Source: Palsa-892 sp035556215 | GTDB lineage: Bacteria > Pseudomonadota > Alphaproteobacteria > Rhizobiales > Xanthobacteraceae | Reading direction: 5' to 3' | DNA length: 64,000 nt | NCBI GenBank assembly: GCA_035556215.1 | Contig: DATMFI010000014.1 | Coordinates: forward strand, 1 to 64,000 | Shown: in pieces, positions 26,146 to 34,775 of the stretch | How positions within the stretch are numbered: the first letter of the stretch is position 1 | Layout: every line of letters begins with the position of its first letter | Made by a program: the position numbers and the translations under genes | The notes under the pieces: model-generated | Told to the model about the DNA's origin: nothing | The model's database searches: none | Seen by the model: the letters and a program-made list of their open reading frames with translations, nothing else

Positions 26146-26196
26146 GAGCATGATCTTTTCCGAAAACCGGTTCCCGCTTTTCGGGATCATACTCTA
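26146..26196. repeat. Rhizobiales-type palindromic intergenic repeat
   Basis: GAGCATGATC at the left and GATCATACTC at the right pair with one mismatch; inside are CCGAAAA and TTTTCGG. The sequence closely resembles the short dispersed palindromic elements I know from Bradyrhizobium and relatives. Its presence in an intergenic gap between convergent genes is typical. It supports the taxonomic placement. Confidence 0.7.
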
Positions 26197-26205
26197 ACAA
26201 ACAAA

Positions 26206-26231
26206 AACGGCCCGGATCGCTCCGGGCCGTT
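26206..26231. terminator. Bidirectional intrinsic terminator
   Basis: An 11-bp perfect stem (AACGGCCCGGA with TCCGGGCCGTT) around TCGC lies between pta and the convergent MFS gene. An A-rich flank on the left and CGATTTT on the right fit termination in both directions. Confidence 0.85.
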
Positions 26232-26254
26232 CGATTTTCAAGCTTGCGCTGGAA

Positions 26255-27571
26255 TTAAGCGGCCGCCCGTGCGCGGCCGCCGGCCGCCGCACGCTGTCTC
26301 GCGAGGCTCTCGATCCACTTCGCACCGAAGGCACTGACGATACCGGCAAACACGCAGTAACCCGCGACCGCCCAGCCGCCGTTCGGGGCATAGGCCTGCA
26401 CGAGTGCCGCGGCGACGAGCGGCGTGAGGCCGCTCGAGAAGATGCCGGAGAACTGATACACGAACGAAATGCCCGTGTAGCGGACTTCCGGCGTGAAGAG
26501 GTCGCAGAACAGCGCCGCTTCCGGCCCGTAGATCGAGGCGTAGAAGATGCCGAACGGAATCACGAGCGCGGCCCAGATCAGGATTGGCTGCCCCGGAAAG
26601 TGCATCCAGATCCAGAACGCCGGCAGCGCCGAGAAGCCGGTGATGAGCGAACCCCAGAAATAAGTCCTGGTCCGCCCGACCCGGTCGGACACGCCGCCGA
26701 AATACGGGATGAACAGGCACATCACGAGCGCCGCGACGCAGACGCCGAGCAAGGCTTCGGTGCGCGGGATCTTCAATTGCGAGGTGAGAAACGCAATCGA
26801 GTAGACCGCGAAGATGTTGAAGAACACACCGTCGATGAAGCGGGCGCACATGCCGGCCATCACCTCTTTCGGATAGTTCGTGATCATCGAGGCGAACGGC
26901 ACCTTCACTTCCGCACGCTTCGACTTCAGCTTGGCGAATTCCGGCGTCTCCATGATGTTGAGCCGGATGTAGAGGCCAACGAGCACCAGCACGAAGCTCA
27001 GGATGAAGGCGACACGCCAGCCCCAGCTCAGGAACTGCTCATCGGTGAGCGAGTATGACAACAACGCCACGATGCCGGCCGCGAGACAAAGGCCGATCGA
27101 CAGGCCGATCTGCGGGAAGCTCGCATAGAGCCCGCGCTGCTCGGGCTTGGCGTATTCGTACGTCATCAGCACCGCGCCGCCCCACTCGCCGCCAAGGCCG
27201 AGGCCCTGCAACACGCGGAGGAACAGAAGGATGAGCGGCGCCCAGACGCCGATCTGCGCATAGGTCGGCACGAGGCCGATCAGGAAGGTCGCAATGCCCA
27301 TGATCATCAGCGTCAGAATGAGCATGCTCTTGCGGCCGATCCGGTCGCCGAAGTGACCGAAGATCACGCCGCCGAGCGGGCGGGCAATGAAGCCGACCGC
27401 GAAGGTGGTGTAAGCCAGCATGGTCGAGATGAACGGGTCGTTGGTCGGGAAGTAGAGTTTATTGAATACGATGCCCGCCACCGTTCCGTAGAGAAAGAAG
27501 TCGTACCACTCGACCGTGGCGCCTATCAGTGACGCGTACACGACGCGCTTTAGTAACTTTTTGTCTTCCAT
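26255..27571 (-). CDS. MFS transporter of the metabolite:H+ symporter type, probable isethionate importer
   Basis: A 438-residue, twelve-helix MFS protein. The FGHFGDRIGRKSML motif (near 80-93) between helices 2 and 3 and VEWYDFFLYG in helix 1 mark the metabolite:H+ symporter branch. GGGGAG lies 6 nt before the ATG at 27571. It is followed upstream by a GMC dehydrogenase 29 bp away, the arrangement expected of iseU-iseJ for isethionate use. The substrate is inferred from context. Confidence 0.85.
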   Translation of the reverse strand: MEDKKLLKRVVYASLIGATVEWYDFFLYGTVAGIVFNKLYFPTNDPFISTMLAYTTFAVGFIARPLGGVIFGHFGDRIGRKSMLILTLMIMGIATFLIGLVPTYAQIGVWAPLILLFLRVLQGLGLGGEWGGAVLMTYEYAKPEQRGLYASFPQIGLSIGLCLAAGIVALLSYSLTDEQFLSWGWRVAFILSFVLVLVGLYIRLNIMETPEFAKLKSKRAEVKVPFASMITNYPKEVMAGMCARFIDGVFFNIFAVYSIAFLTSQLKIPRTEALLGVCVAALVMCLFIPYFGGVSDRVGRTRTYFWGSLITGFSALPAFWIWMHFPGQPILIWAALVIPFGIFYASIYGPEAALFCDLFTPEVRYTGISFVYQFSGIFSSGLTPLVAAALVQAYAPNGGWAVAGYCVFAGIVSAFGAKWIESLARQRAAAGGRARAAA

Positions 27572-27600
27572 CGTTCGCTCCCCAGTTGAAGTAAAATGAA

Positions 27601-29214
27601 TCAAGCTGCCTGCCGGTTCGACACCGCGTCCGCGAGAATCATGTCGGACGCTTTTTCCGCGATCATCACCGCCGGCGCATGCGTATTGCCCGACACCAAG
27701 GCCGGCATGATCGAGCAATCGACGACGCGCAGCCCCTGCACGCCGTGCACGCGCAACCGCGCGTCGGTGACCGCCATCGAGTCGGAGCCCATTTTGCAGG
27801 TGCCGACGGGGTGGAAGATCGTCGCGCCGTATTCGCGGGCGAATTCGAGAATTTCGTCGTCGCTCCGGGCGCTGTCGCCCGGTTTGTATTCGCTCGTGAG
27901 ATAAGGTTTCAGCGCTTCGGTCGAAGCGAGCTTGCGGGCATATTTGACCGACTCGACGGCGCAGAAGCGATCCGTCTCGGCCGAAAGATAGTTCGGCCGC
28001 ATCGACGGCGCTTCCATCGGGTCGTTCGATTTGATTTCGACAACGCCGCGCGACTCCGGCCGCAACTGGCAGACCGAGAAGGTGCAGCCCGGCCAGGTAT
28101 GCGGCGCGCCGCCCGCCATGTCGGCCGACAGCGTGCCGAAGTGGAATTGGATGTCCGGCGTCCTGGAGCCCGGCAGGATGCGGGTGAACAGGCCGCCCTG
28201 ATTGATGCCGATGCCGAGCGGGCCGGTGCCGGTGAGCAGCCACTGCAGGCCGATCCGCATCTTGCCGAAGATCGTGCGAAGATCGTCGTTCGTCGTAATC
28301 GGCTTCGAGACCTTGTACATCAGCCGCAACTGCAGATGATCCTGCAAGTTCTGGCCGACTCCCTTGAGTTCGTGCACGACAGCGATGCCGTGACGCTTCA
28401 AAAGCTCGGCCGGGCCGATGCCCGAGAGCTGCAATAACTGCGGCGACATCAGCGCGCCGGCCGAAAGGATCACCTCGCCCCTCGCCCTGGCGATGCGGAT
28501 CTCACCGCCCTGACGGTACTTCACGCCGGCGACACGGCGGCCTTCGACGATCAGGCCGGTGGCGTGCGCTTCGGTTTCGATGCTGAGATTTTGCCGCGAG
28601 CGGATCGGCTTGAGATAGGCAACCGCCGAACTGTTGCGCCAGCCGTTTTTGGTGAAAAGCTGATAGTAGCCGACGCCTTCCTGCTTGCCGGTGTTGAAGT
28701 CATCGGTGCGCGGCACGCCAAGCTCCTGGGCGCCGCGGATGATGGCTTCCATCAGTTCGTGCTTGCCGGTGATGTCCGACGACCACAGCGGGCCGTCGCC
28801 GCCATGCATTTCACTCGCGCCGCGGCTGTTGTGCTCCGACTTCTTGAAGTACGGCAGCACGCTGTTCCAGTCCCAACCGGCATTGCCGAGCTGCGCCCAG
28901 TGATCGTAATCGGCGCTCTGGCCGCGGATCGAAATCAGGCCGTTGATCGAGCTCGAGCCGCCAAGGCCGCGGCCGCGCGGCCAGTAAATTCTGCGGCCGT
29001 GCATGTTCGGTTCGGGGTCGGTGTAGAAGCCCCAGTTGTAAACCTTGTGGAACATCGTCTTGCCATATCCGATCGGGATATGGATCCAGATGTAGTTGTC
29101 GCGCGGGCCTGCCTCGAGCAGCAGCACCTTGTTGCGGCTATCCGCGCTCAAGCGATTGGCCAGCACGCAACCGGCCGACCCCGCGCCCACGACAATGTAA
29201 TCAAATTCGTTCAC
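27601..29214 (-). CDS. GMC-family FAD oxidoreductase, probable isethionate dehydrogenase (IseJ-like)
   Basis: The 537-residue choline dehydrogenase-like flavoenzyme has VVGAGSAGCVLA for FAD (residues 8-19), PRGRGLGGSSSING, the GMC signature region GALMSPQLLQLSGIGP and the catalytic HPVGTCKMG and SGNTHAP segments. IseJ-type enzymes oxidise isethionate to sulfoacetaldehyde, passing electrons to the respiratory chain. Neighbouring transporter, IclR regulator and xsc support this. A choline or polyethylene glycol dehydrogenase role is possible. The start is GTG with AAGGGCGG just upstream. No cytochrome c gene adjoins it. Confidence 0.82.
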   Translation of the reverse strand: MNEFDYIVVGAGSAGCVLANRLSADSRNKVLLLEAGPRDNYIWIHIPIGYGKTMFHKVYNWGFYTDPEPNMHGRRIYWPRGRGLGGSSSINGLISIRGQSADYDHWAQLGNAGWDWNSVLPYFKKSEHNSRGASEMHGGDGPLWSSDITGKHELMEAIIRGAQELGVPRTDDFNTGKQEGVGYYQLFTKNGWRNSSAVAYLKPIRSRQNLSIETEAHATGLIVEGRRVAGVKYRQGGEIRIARARGEVILSAGALMSPQLLQLSGIGPAELLKRHGIAVVHELKGVGQNLQDHLQLRLMYKVSKPITTNDDLRTIFGKMRIGLQWLLTGTGPLGIGINQGGLFTRILPGSRTPDIQFHFGTLSADMAGGAPHTWPGCTFSVCQLRPESRGVVEIKSNDPMEAPSMRPNYLSAETDRFCAVESVKYARKLASTEALKPYLTSEYKPGDSARSDDEILEFAREYGATIFHPVGTCKMGSDSMAVTDARLRVHGVQGLRVVDCSIMPALVSGNTHAPAVMIAEKASDMILADAVSNRQAA

Positions 29215-29240
29215 GTCCGCCCTTCAGCCTCTTTTTATTT

Positions 29241-29257
29241 GTCTCAATTAGTGAGAC
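29241..29257. promoter_or_regulatory. Candidate IclR operator between GMC dehydrogenase and iclR genes
   Basis: GTCTCA and TGAGAC are perfect inverted arms around ATTAG, 26 bp upstream of the GMC gene start. The 129-bp divergent region has no other strong symmetry. Confidence 0.5.
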
Positions 29258-29343
29258 GCTTTGTCTTAAAGAGTGAACTCGTGCTCAGCCCTTGTCAATT
29301 CGCTGCGCAAGCTGAAATAACGAAAGCGGGGATTCGACCTTCA

Positions 29344-30150
29344 ATGCCGGCACAACTCACGCCTTCCACTTCAGAACGCGCACTGATCCTGCTTGAGCTG
29401 ATTGCCCATGCGGATGAGCCGCCGACGCTGAACGAATTGATCCGTAACGGAGAATTGCCAAAAGCGACGACGCATCGCTTTCTCACGCTGCTCGAGCAGC
29501 TCGGATTTGTGCAGCGCACCCTCGACGGCAAGCGCTACGCCGTCGGCCAGCGACTGGCGTCGCTCGCCTTTCAGGCGATTCGTCATTCGGTGAAGTCAGC
29601 GCCGCGGCGCGCGATCATGACCGCGCTCGTCAATGACATCGGCGAGACGTGCAACCTCACAATTCTCGACGGACTGAGCCTCGCCTATCTCGACCGCGTC
29701 GAATCCGACTGGCCGCTGCAATATCGTTTGAGTATCGGCTCGCATGTGCCGCTGCATTGCACGGCGAGCGGCAAGCTGTTTCTGAGTCTCAGCCCGGTTT
29801 CGTTGCGCAAATCGCTTTACGAAGCCGGCCCGCTGAAGAAACACACGCGCTACACGATCACCTCTCCGGCCGCGCTCGAAAAGGCGCTCGCGAAAATTCA
29901 GAAGACCGAGATCGGCACCGACAACGAGGAATTCATCGAAGGCATGACGGCGGCCGCCGTGCCGGTCTATGACGGCAAGGGCAGAATTTGCGCGACCGTC
30001 GCGGTGCACGGGCCGGCAAGCCGCCTGCCGTTCAAGAAGGCGCTTGCCCTCGCGCCGCGTCTCAAGAAAGCGGCAAGCGCGATCGAGCAGACTTTCATCG
30101 CTTCAGAGACGGGCACCGCGGCGCCCGCACGCGTTGTTACGCGCCGCTAG
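29344..30150 (+). CDS. IclR-family transcriptional regulator
   Basis: A 268-residue IclR protein: helix-turn-helix about residues 8-65 (TLNELIRNGELPKATTHRFL) and effector domain with YLDRVESDWPLQY and TASGKLFLSL. It is divergent from the GMC dehydrogenase gene and related to the regulator at 24442. It likely controls the isethionate genes. The last codons overlap the convergent membrane-protein gene by 4 bp. Confidence 0.86.
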   Translation: MPAQLTPSTSERALILLELIAHADEPPTLNELIRNGELPKATTHRFLTLLEQLGFVQRTLDGKRYAVGQRLASLAFQAIRHSVKSAPRRAIMTALVNDIGETCNLTILDGLSLAYLDRVESDWPLQYRLSIGSHVPLHCTASGKLFLSLSPVSLRKSLYEAGPLKKHTRYTITSPAALEKALAKIQKTEIGTDNEEFIEGMTAAAVPVYDGKGRICATVAVHGPASRLPFKKALALAPRLKKAASAIEQTFIASETGTAAPARVVTRR

Positions 30151-30617
30151 GCTTCTGTTTGAGGCGCGCGAACCAGCGCTAGCGCCGCCGCGAATATGAC
30201 GACGAGCAGAAGTACGAGTTTAAAGCCCTGCAGACAGACGAAAAGCGCGTGGTGAATCGTCTTCGGCGGCTGACCGCCGGCGATGATGACGGCCGATCGC
30301 TGCTCGAGAATAGGATAGAGCCAGAACGTCTCGGCGACGACACAAAGCACGGCAATGGCCGCGGCAAGGAAAGCCAATTTGCTGCGGGTGCCGCCCAGAA
30401 CAATCAGCAGGAGAAGCGCCGCCAGCACCCATTCGACTTTATTCAGCACGCGGAAGGTGTGCATGCCGACATCGAGGGCGACCGGCAAGGTCAGGCTCGG
30501 CGCAAGAAATTTCGCGGCCGTCGCCAGAAACGACACGCCGATGACCAGCGCGAACCAGAAGGTCGCGGCGAAGAATGCCGCCGCCAGCCACCCGCGCTTT
30601 TCGATTCTGTCCGCCAT
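30147..30617 (-). CDS. Small four-helix membrane protein (DUF4149-like)
   Basis: A 156-residue protein with four hydrophobic segments (about 10-36, 60-76, 80-98 and 128-150). It resembles DUF4149 proteins in size and topology, but I cannot assign a function. It is convergent with the IclR gene and 70 bp downstream, in the same direction, of the sulfatase gene. Confidence 0.6.
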   Translation of the reverse strand: MADRIEKRGWLAAAFFAATFWFALVIGVSFLATAAKFLAPSLTLPVALDVGMHTFRVLNKVEWVLAALLLLIVLGGTRSKLAFLAAAIAVLCVVAETFWLYPILEQRSAVIIAGGQPPKTIHHALFVCLQGFKLVLLLVVIFAAALALVRAPQTEA

Positions 30618-30687
30618 TTGCGCTACCCCGCCGAAACGAAGACTCGAATTCGGCGGAGTTTAGCGAAAACGGCGGACGATGTTGAGT

Positions 30688-32148
30688 TTACTGAAACTCC
30701 GCGCGCACGCCGGGCGGCGGCGAGAAGCCGAGATCGCCGCGGGCGATCACCGCTTCGCGGCCGCCGTAACGCTCGAGCTGCTCGGCCTGGCGTTTCTTGG
30801 CACGGGCATCGACTTCCTCCGGCGAGAGCATCGCGCGCAACTTCGCTTCGCATTCCGCGCGGATTTTCGCGAAACCCGGATCGTTCGCGAGATCGTTCGC
30901 CTCGTCCGGATCGGCCGAAAGATCGAAAAGCTGCGGCTCATATTTCACGTAATGAACGTATTTGTACTTGCCGTGACGGATCGCGAAGGCGCCGGTCGTC
31001 GAGCCCATGCCGTGATATTCGCTAAGCACAGTGCGCTCGGGCGCTTCGCCGTTGGCGAGCTTCGCAATCGAAACGCCGGGATGATCCGGCATCACCATCT
31101 GGCGGCCGGTCTCGCCGGCGCAATCGACGATGAACGGATAGATATCGACAAGATTCGCCGGCGTATCGACCGTATTGTTCTGCGGGATGCCCTCGCCCGC
31201 GACGATCAGCGGCACGCCGATCGTCTCCTCATACATCGTCGATTTGCCCCACAGGCCGCGCTTGCCGAGCGCGTCGCCGTGATCGCTGGTGTAAATAATG
31301 CGCGTATCCCCGGCGAGGCCGACAGCCTCTAACGCCTGCATCACCTTGCCGGCCTGCTCGTCCATGAAGCTGCAAAGGCCGAAATAACCCGAGACCGCGC
31401 GGCGGATATCCTCCGGCGTCTTGAAGTAGTCGTCGAAGTTGAATGCGTTCGCGTAGTCGCGGATGAACGGATGGTTGGGCCGCTCGTTCTTGCCGTAGAA
31501 CAACGGCATCGGCAGATCGGGATTGTCGAAATACTGGAAGTAGTGATCCGGCGGCGCGGTCAGCGGATAGTGCGGCGAGACGAACGAGACGAACAGCACC
31601 CACGGCTTGTCGCCATATTTGCGCGCTTCCTCGTGCAGCCAGATCTGCGCGCGCGAAGCGATCTCGCGATCGTATTGCGTGTAAACGGACTCGCCGGGAC
31701 CGGCCATCTTCGCCATCTTGTAGGCGGCGCCGCGCACCGGAAGGTCGTCGCGGATCAGGCCCATCAGGTCGCCCTTGCCCTCGATGACCTGCATCGGGAC
31801 GATCGATTCCGAAAAGCCGCAATCGTCGTCATCGGAACGGAAATGCAATTTGCCGATCGAAACGGTGCGATGGCCCGACTCGCGCAAATGATGATGCCAG
31901 CTCGGAATCGAGCCGTCGTAAGGATCGGCGTTATCCCAGAAGCCGATCTGATGGATGTATTTGCCGGTCGCGAAACAGGCGCGCGCCGGAATGCAGACCG
32001 GCGACGGTGTCCAGCATGATGTGAAGCGCGTGCCGCGCGCGGCAAGGCGGTCGAGGTTCGGGGTTTTGACGAACGGGTGGCCATAACAGCCCATCAACCC
32101 GCGGCTGTGCTGGTCCGACATGATAATCAGGAGGTTTTGCGGCTTCAT
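30688..32148 (-). CDS. Sulfatase / phosphonate monoester hydrolase superfamily
   Basis: A 486-residue type I sulfatase of the alkaline phosphatase superfamily. The signature Cys (C52 in SPVCIPARACFATGKY, fitting C-x-P-x-R) would be converted to formylglycine. Metal ligands are visible in IIMSDQHSRG and in TSDHGDALG. No signal peptide is seen, so it probably acts in the cytosol on an imported sulfate or phosphonate ester. AGGAAA precedes the start. It is divergent from a TctC-type receptor across a large palindrome. The substrate is unknown; choline-O-sulfate and aryl sulfates are the commonest. Confidence 0.87.
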   Translation of the reverse strand: MKPQNLLIIMSDQHSRGLMGCYGHPFVKTPNLDRLAARGTRFTSCWTPSPVCIPARACFATGKYIHQIGFWDNADPYDGSIPSWHHHLRESGHRTVSIGKLHFRSDDDDCGFSESIVPMQVIEGKGDLMGLIRDDLPVRGAAYKMAKMAGPGESVYTQYDREIASRAQIWLHEEARKYGDKPWVLFVSFVSPHYPLTAPPDHYFQYFDNPDLPMPLFYGKNERPNHPFIRDYANAFNFDDYFKTPEDIRRAVSGYFGLCSFMDEQAGKVMQALEAVGLAGDTRIIYTSDHGDALGKRGLWGKSTMYEETIGVPLIVAGEGIPQNNTVDTPANLVDIYPFIVDCAGETGRQMVMPDHPGVSIAKLANGEAPERTVLSEYHGMGSTTGAFAIRHGKYKYVHYVKYEPQLFDLSADPDEANDLANDPGFAKIRAECEAKLRAMLSPEEVDARAKKRQAEQLERYGGREAVIARGDLGFSPPPGVRAEFQ

Positions 32149-32191
32149 GGGATTTCCTCGGCTTCCTCGCGCAACGCATTCTGGACAGATT

Positions 32192-32223
32192 ATTACTATA
32201 GAGTATTATTACTCCATAGTAAT
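32192..32223. promoter_or_regulatory. 32-bp imperfect palindrome, candidate GntR operator
   Basis: Outer arms ATTACTAT/ATAGTAAT and inner arms GAGTA/TACTC share the same centre, giving 14-bp arms with one mismatch around TTAT. It is AT-rich and lies in the divergent region between the sulfatase (start 32148) and receptor (start 32277) genes, near both promoters. The GntR protein at 33246 is the obvious candidate ligand. Confidence 0.65.
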
Positions 32224-32276
32224 CGGCGCAACAAGACGGATGCACAATCCGCATATCCATCGAGGGGAGAAAACAC

Positions 32277-33233
32277 ATGCTTCGGATTCTATCGATCTGC
32301 TTCGCGCTGCTGCTCGGCACCCAGGCCTTTGCCCAGGACTGGCCGGCGCGCTCGGTGCATCTCATCGTTCCTTACGCGGCGGGCGGCGGCACCGATACGG
32401 TCGCACGCGTGCTCGCGCAGAAGCTGAGCGGCGAACTCGGCCAGCAATTCGTCGTCGAGAACAAGCCCGGCGCGAGCGGCATGATCGGCGCGGCGCTTGT
32501 CGCCAAGGCGGCGCCCGACGGCTACACGCTTCTTGTCGCTTCACCGGCGGAGATCGCGCTCAACCAGAATCTGTTCCCGACGATGACCTACGATCCGCTC
32601 AAGGATTTTTCGCCGGTCACGCTGCTTGCCTGGACACCGCTCGTGATGGCCGCGCACCCCGACTTCCCCGCTTCGACGCCACAGGAACTTGTCGCGCTCG
32701 CCAAGAAAGAACAGGTTGACTTCTCGACGCCGGGCATCGGCAGTTCGCATCATCTCACCGGCGAATACATGAACCACGTCGCCGGGACGAAATTCACGCA
32801 CGTGCCCTATCGCGGGGCGGCACCGGCCGTCACCGATGCCGTAGCGGGCCAGGTCAAGTTCACGATCTCGGGCATGCCGCCGGTCGTCCCGTTCCTCAAG
32901 GCGAACAAGCTCAAGGCGATCGCGGTCACCAGCAAGAAGCGTTTTCCGCTGTTTCCGGACGTGCCCGCGATGTCGGAAGTAAAGGGCTTCGAAGACTTTG
33001 ACTTTACCAACTGGTTCGGTCTTTTAGCTCCCGCGGGAACGCCAAAAGCGATTCTCGACAAGTTGCAGAAGGCGAGCGCCGAAGCGCTGAAGGACGAACA
33101 CGTTCGTCAGACTCTCGAAAACCAGGCGGCGGTCGCCGTCGGCAACACCTCCGAGGAGTTTGCGAAGTTCATCCGCGACGAGGCCGCGCGCTACAAGAAG
33201 ATCGTCGAGATCACGCAGGTCAAGATCAAATGA
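32277..33233 (+). CDS. Orphan TctC/Bug-family periplasmic receptor
   Basis: A 318-residue receptor with signal peptide (cleavage after QAFA, residue 19) and the family segments WPARSVHLIVPYAAGGGTDT and VENKPGASG. GAGGGGAG precedes the ATG. No tctA or tctB lies beside it; such orphans are common. It may use the TctAB pair at 18-20 kb, or act as a sensor. It is cotranscribed with the following GntR gene (12 bp). Confidence 0.88.
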   Translation: MLRILSICFALLLGTQAFAQDWPARSVHLIVPYAAGGGTDTVARVLAQKLSGELGQQFVVENKPGASGMIGAALVAKAAPDGYTLLVASPAEIALNQNLFPTMTYDPLKDFSPVTLLAWTPLVMAAHPDFPASTPQELVALAKKEQVDFSTPGIGSSHHLTGEYMNHVAGTKFTHVPYRGAAPAVTDAVAGQVKFTISGMPPVVPFLKANKLKAIAVTSKKRFPLFPDVPAMSEVKGFEDFDFTNWFGLLAPAGTPKAILDKLQKASAEALKDEHVRQTLENQAAVAVGNTSEEFAKFIRDEAARYKKIVEITQVKIK

Positions 33234-33245
33234 AGCAAGCCGGCA

Positions 33246-33989
33246 ATGCTTGAGGTTATCCAGGCTCGCCTCGCGAAGAATCGCACGGCAGCGGGGCCGA
33301 AATATCAGGCATTGCGGAATGCCATTCTCGGCGCCATCACCAGCCAGGAATGGAAAGCCGGCATGCGGCTGCCGACCGAAGCAGAGCTTTCGAAAGAGCT
33401 CCCCTTCAGCCTCGGCACGATCCAAAAGGCCTACGGCCAGCTGGTTAAGGACGGCCTTGTCATTCGCTCTCGCGGGCGCGGCAGTTTCGTCGCGCCCGTC
33501 CAGAAACAGATGGCCGAGCCGTGGCACTGCCGCTTTCTCGGCGACGATGGCACGGTGCTGCCGGTCTATCCGCGTCTGATCGGCCATAAGCTGCTGCGCG
33601 CGGAAAAGCGCTGGTCCGAGCTATTCGGCGCGCGCGCCAGGATCGTGCGGATCGACCGCACGATCTCGATCAACCACGAATTCGACGTGTTGAGCCAGTT
33701 CTACGCGCTCGAGAACATCACCGGCGCCCTGCTCGATCGCCCGCGCAAGAATGTGGAATCGGCCAATTTCAAGATGATCCTGCTGCGCGAATTCGGCATG
33801 CCGATCTCGCGCATCGTGCAGACGATCGGCAGGCCGGACAGCAAACCGGCGCGCGCGCCATCGTGGCGGCCGCAACTCGTGCTCGAGGCCACCGCCTATA
33901 CAGCGGAGGGTGAAGTCGCCTATTTCCAGGAGATCTTCATTCCGCGGACACAGCGCAAGCTGATGTTCGATTCCGATCTCGCAATCTAA
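33246..33989 (+). CDS. GntR/HutC-family transcriptional regulator
   Basis: A 247-residue protein with a GntR winged helix-turn-helix (LPTEAELSKELPFSLGTIQK, about 41-60) and a UTRA-like C-terminal domain. It lies between a TctC-type receptor and a TauE-like exporter and probably controls both and the divergent sulfatase through the palindrome at 32192. The ligand is unknown. Confidence 0.83.
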   Translation: MLEVIQARLAKNRTAAGPKYQALRNAILGAITSQEWKAGMRLPTEAELSKELPFSLGTIQKAYGQLVKDGLVIRSRGRGSFVAPVQKQMAEPWHCRFLGDDGTVLPVYPRLIGHKLLRAEKRWSELFGARARIVRIDRTISINHEFDVLSQFYALENITGALLDRPRKNVESANFKMILLREFGMPISRIVQTIGRPDSKPARAPSWRPQLVLEATAYTAEGEVAYFQEIFIPRTQRKLMFDSDLAI

Positions 33990-34004
33990 ACCAAAAGCCG
34001 GCGA

Positions 34005-34775
34005 ATGCCTCACATCCTGACAGCGCTCCCCGCTCCCGAACTGCTGATCAGCGCCGCGCTCGCGCTGTTCGTCGCCTATGCGATCTTCGGCATCACCGGC
34101 TTCGGCAGCGCGCTGATCGCGGCACCCGTGCTCGCGCAGTTCATGCCGATCTCGATGGTCGTCCCCCTGCTCGCGATCCTCGATCTCGCGGCGGCGATCA
34201 CCAACGGATTTCGCCTTGACGCGAAAGCGAGCCTGCGCGAGCTGATGCTGCTCTATCCGGCATTGGCCGCAGGCACCATGATTGGAGCTGCGTTTTTGTT
34301 TTATGCTCCTACGCGTTCGCTGATGTTCGCACTCGGCGTATTCATTATCGCCTACGCCATCTGGAGTTTCTTCGCGCCGCAATCGACATCGCGCATCGCA
34401 CGCGGTTGGGCGATCCCGATCGGCACCATTGGCGGCATCTTCAGCGGCCTGTTCGGCATGGGCGGTGCGATCTATTCGATGTATATCAGCCGCCGCTTCG
34501 ACGACCGCGATACGATCCGCGCGACGCAAAGTGCCTTGATCGGTCTTTCAACCGTCACGCGCCTTACCATTTTCGTGTTCGCGGGGTCTTATAACAACTG
34601 GGAAATTCCGCTTCTTGCGCTGCTTCTGGTGCCGATCATGTTTCTCGGCATTCTCGCCGGCCATCATCTGACGCTGAAGATGTCGCGCGAGCGCTTCTTG
34701 CACTTTCTCTATCTGCTGCTGATCGCCTCTGGCATCGCACTCATCATCCGCGCCTTCATCCTGCGCGCCAATTAA
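34005..34775 (+). CDS. TauE/SafE-family exporter, second copy
   Basis: A 256-residue, multi-helix membrane protein with the family's GITGFGSALIAAPVLAQFMP segment (about 27-46) and GGIFSGLFGMGGAIYSMYI in the second half. It is 15 bp after the GntR gene and should export sulfite, sulfate or a sulfonate. Its 3' end overlaps the convergent nucleotidyltransferase gene by 4 bp. Confidence 0.83.
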   Translation: MPHILTALPAPELLISAALALFVAYAIFGITGFGSALIAAPVLAQFMPISMVVPLLAILDLAAAITNGFRLDAKASLRELMLLYPALAAGTMIGAAFLFYAPTRSLMFALGVFIIAYAIWSFFAPQSTSRIARGWAIPIGTIGGIFSGLFGMGGAIYSMYISRRFDDRDTIRATQSALIGLSTVTRLTIFVFAGSYNNWEIPLLALLLVPIMFLGILAGHHLTLKMSRERFLHFLYLLLIASGIALIIRAFILRAN

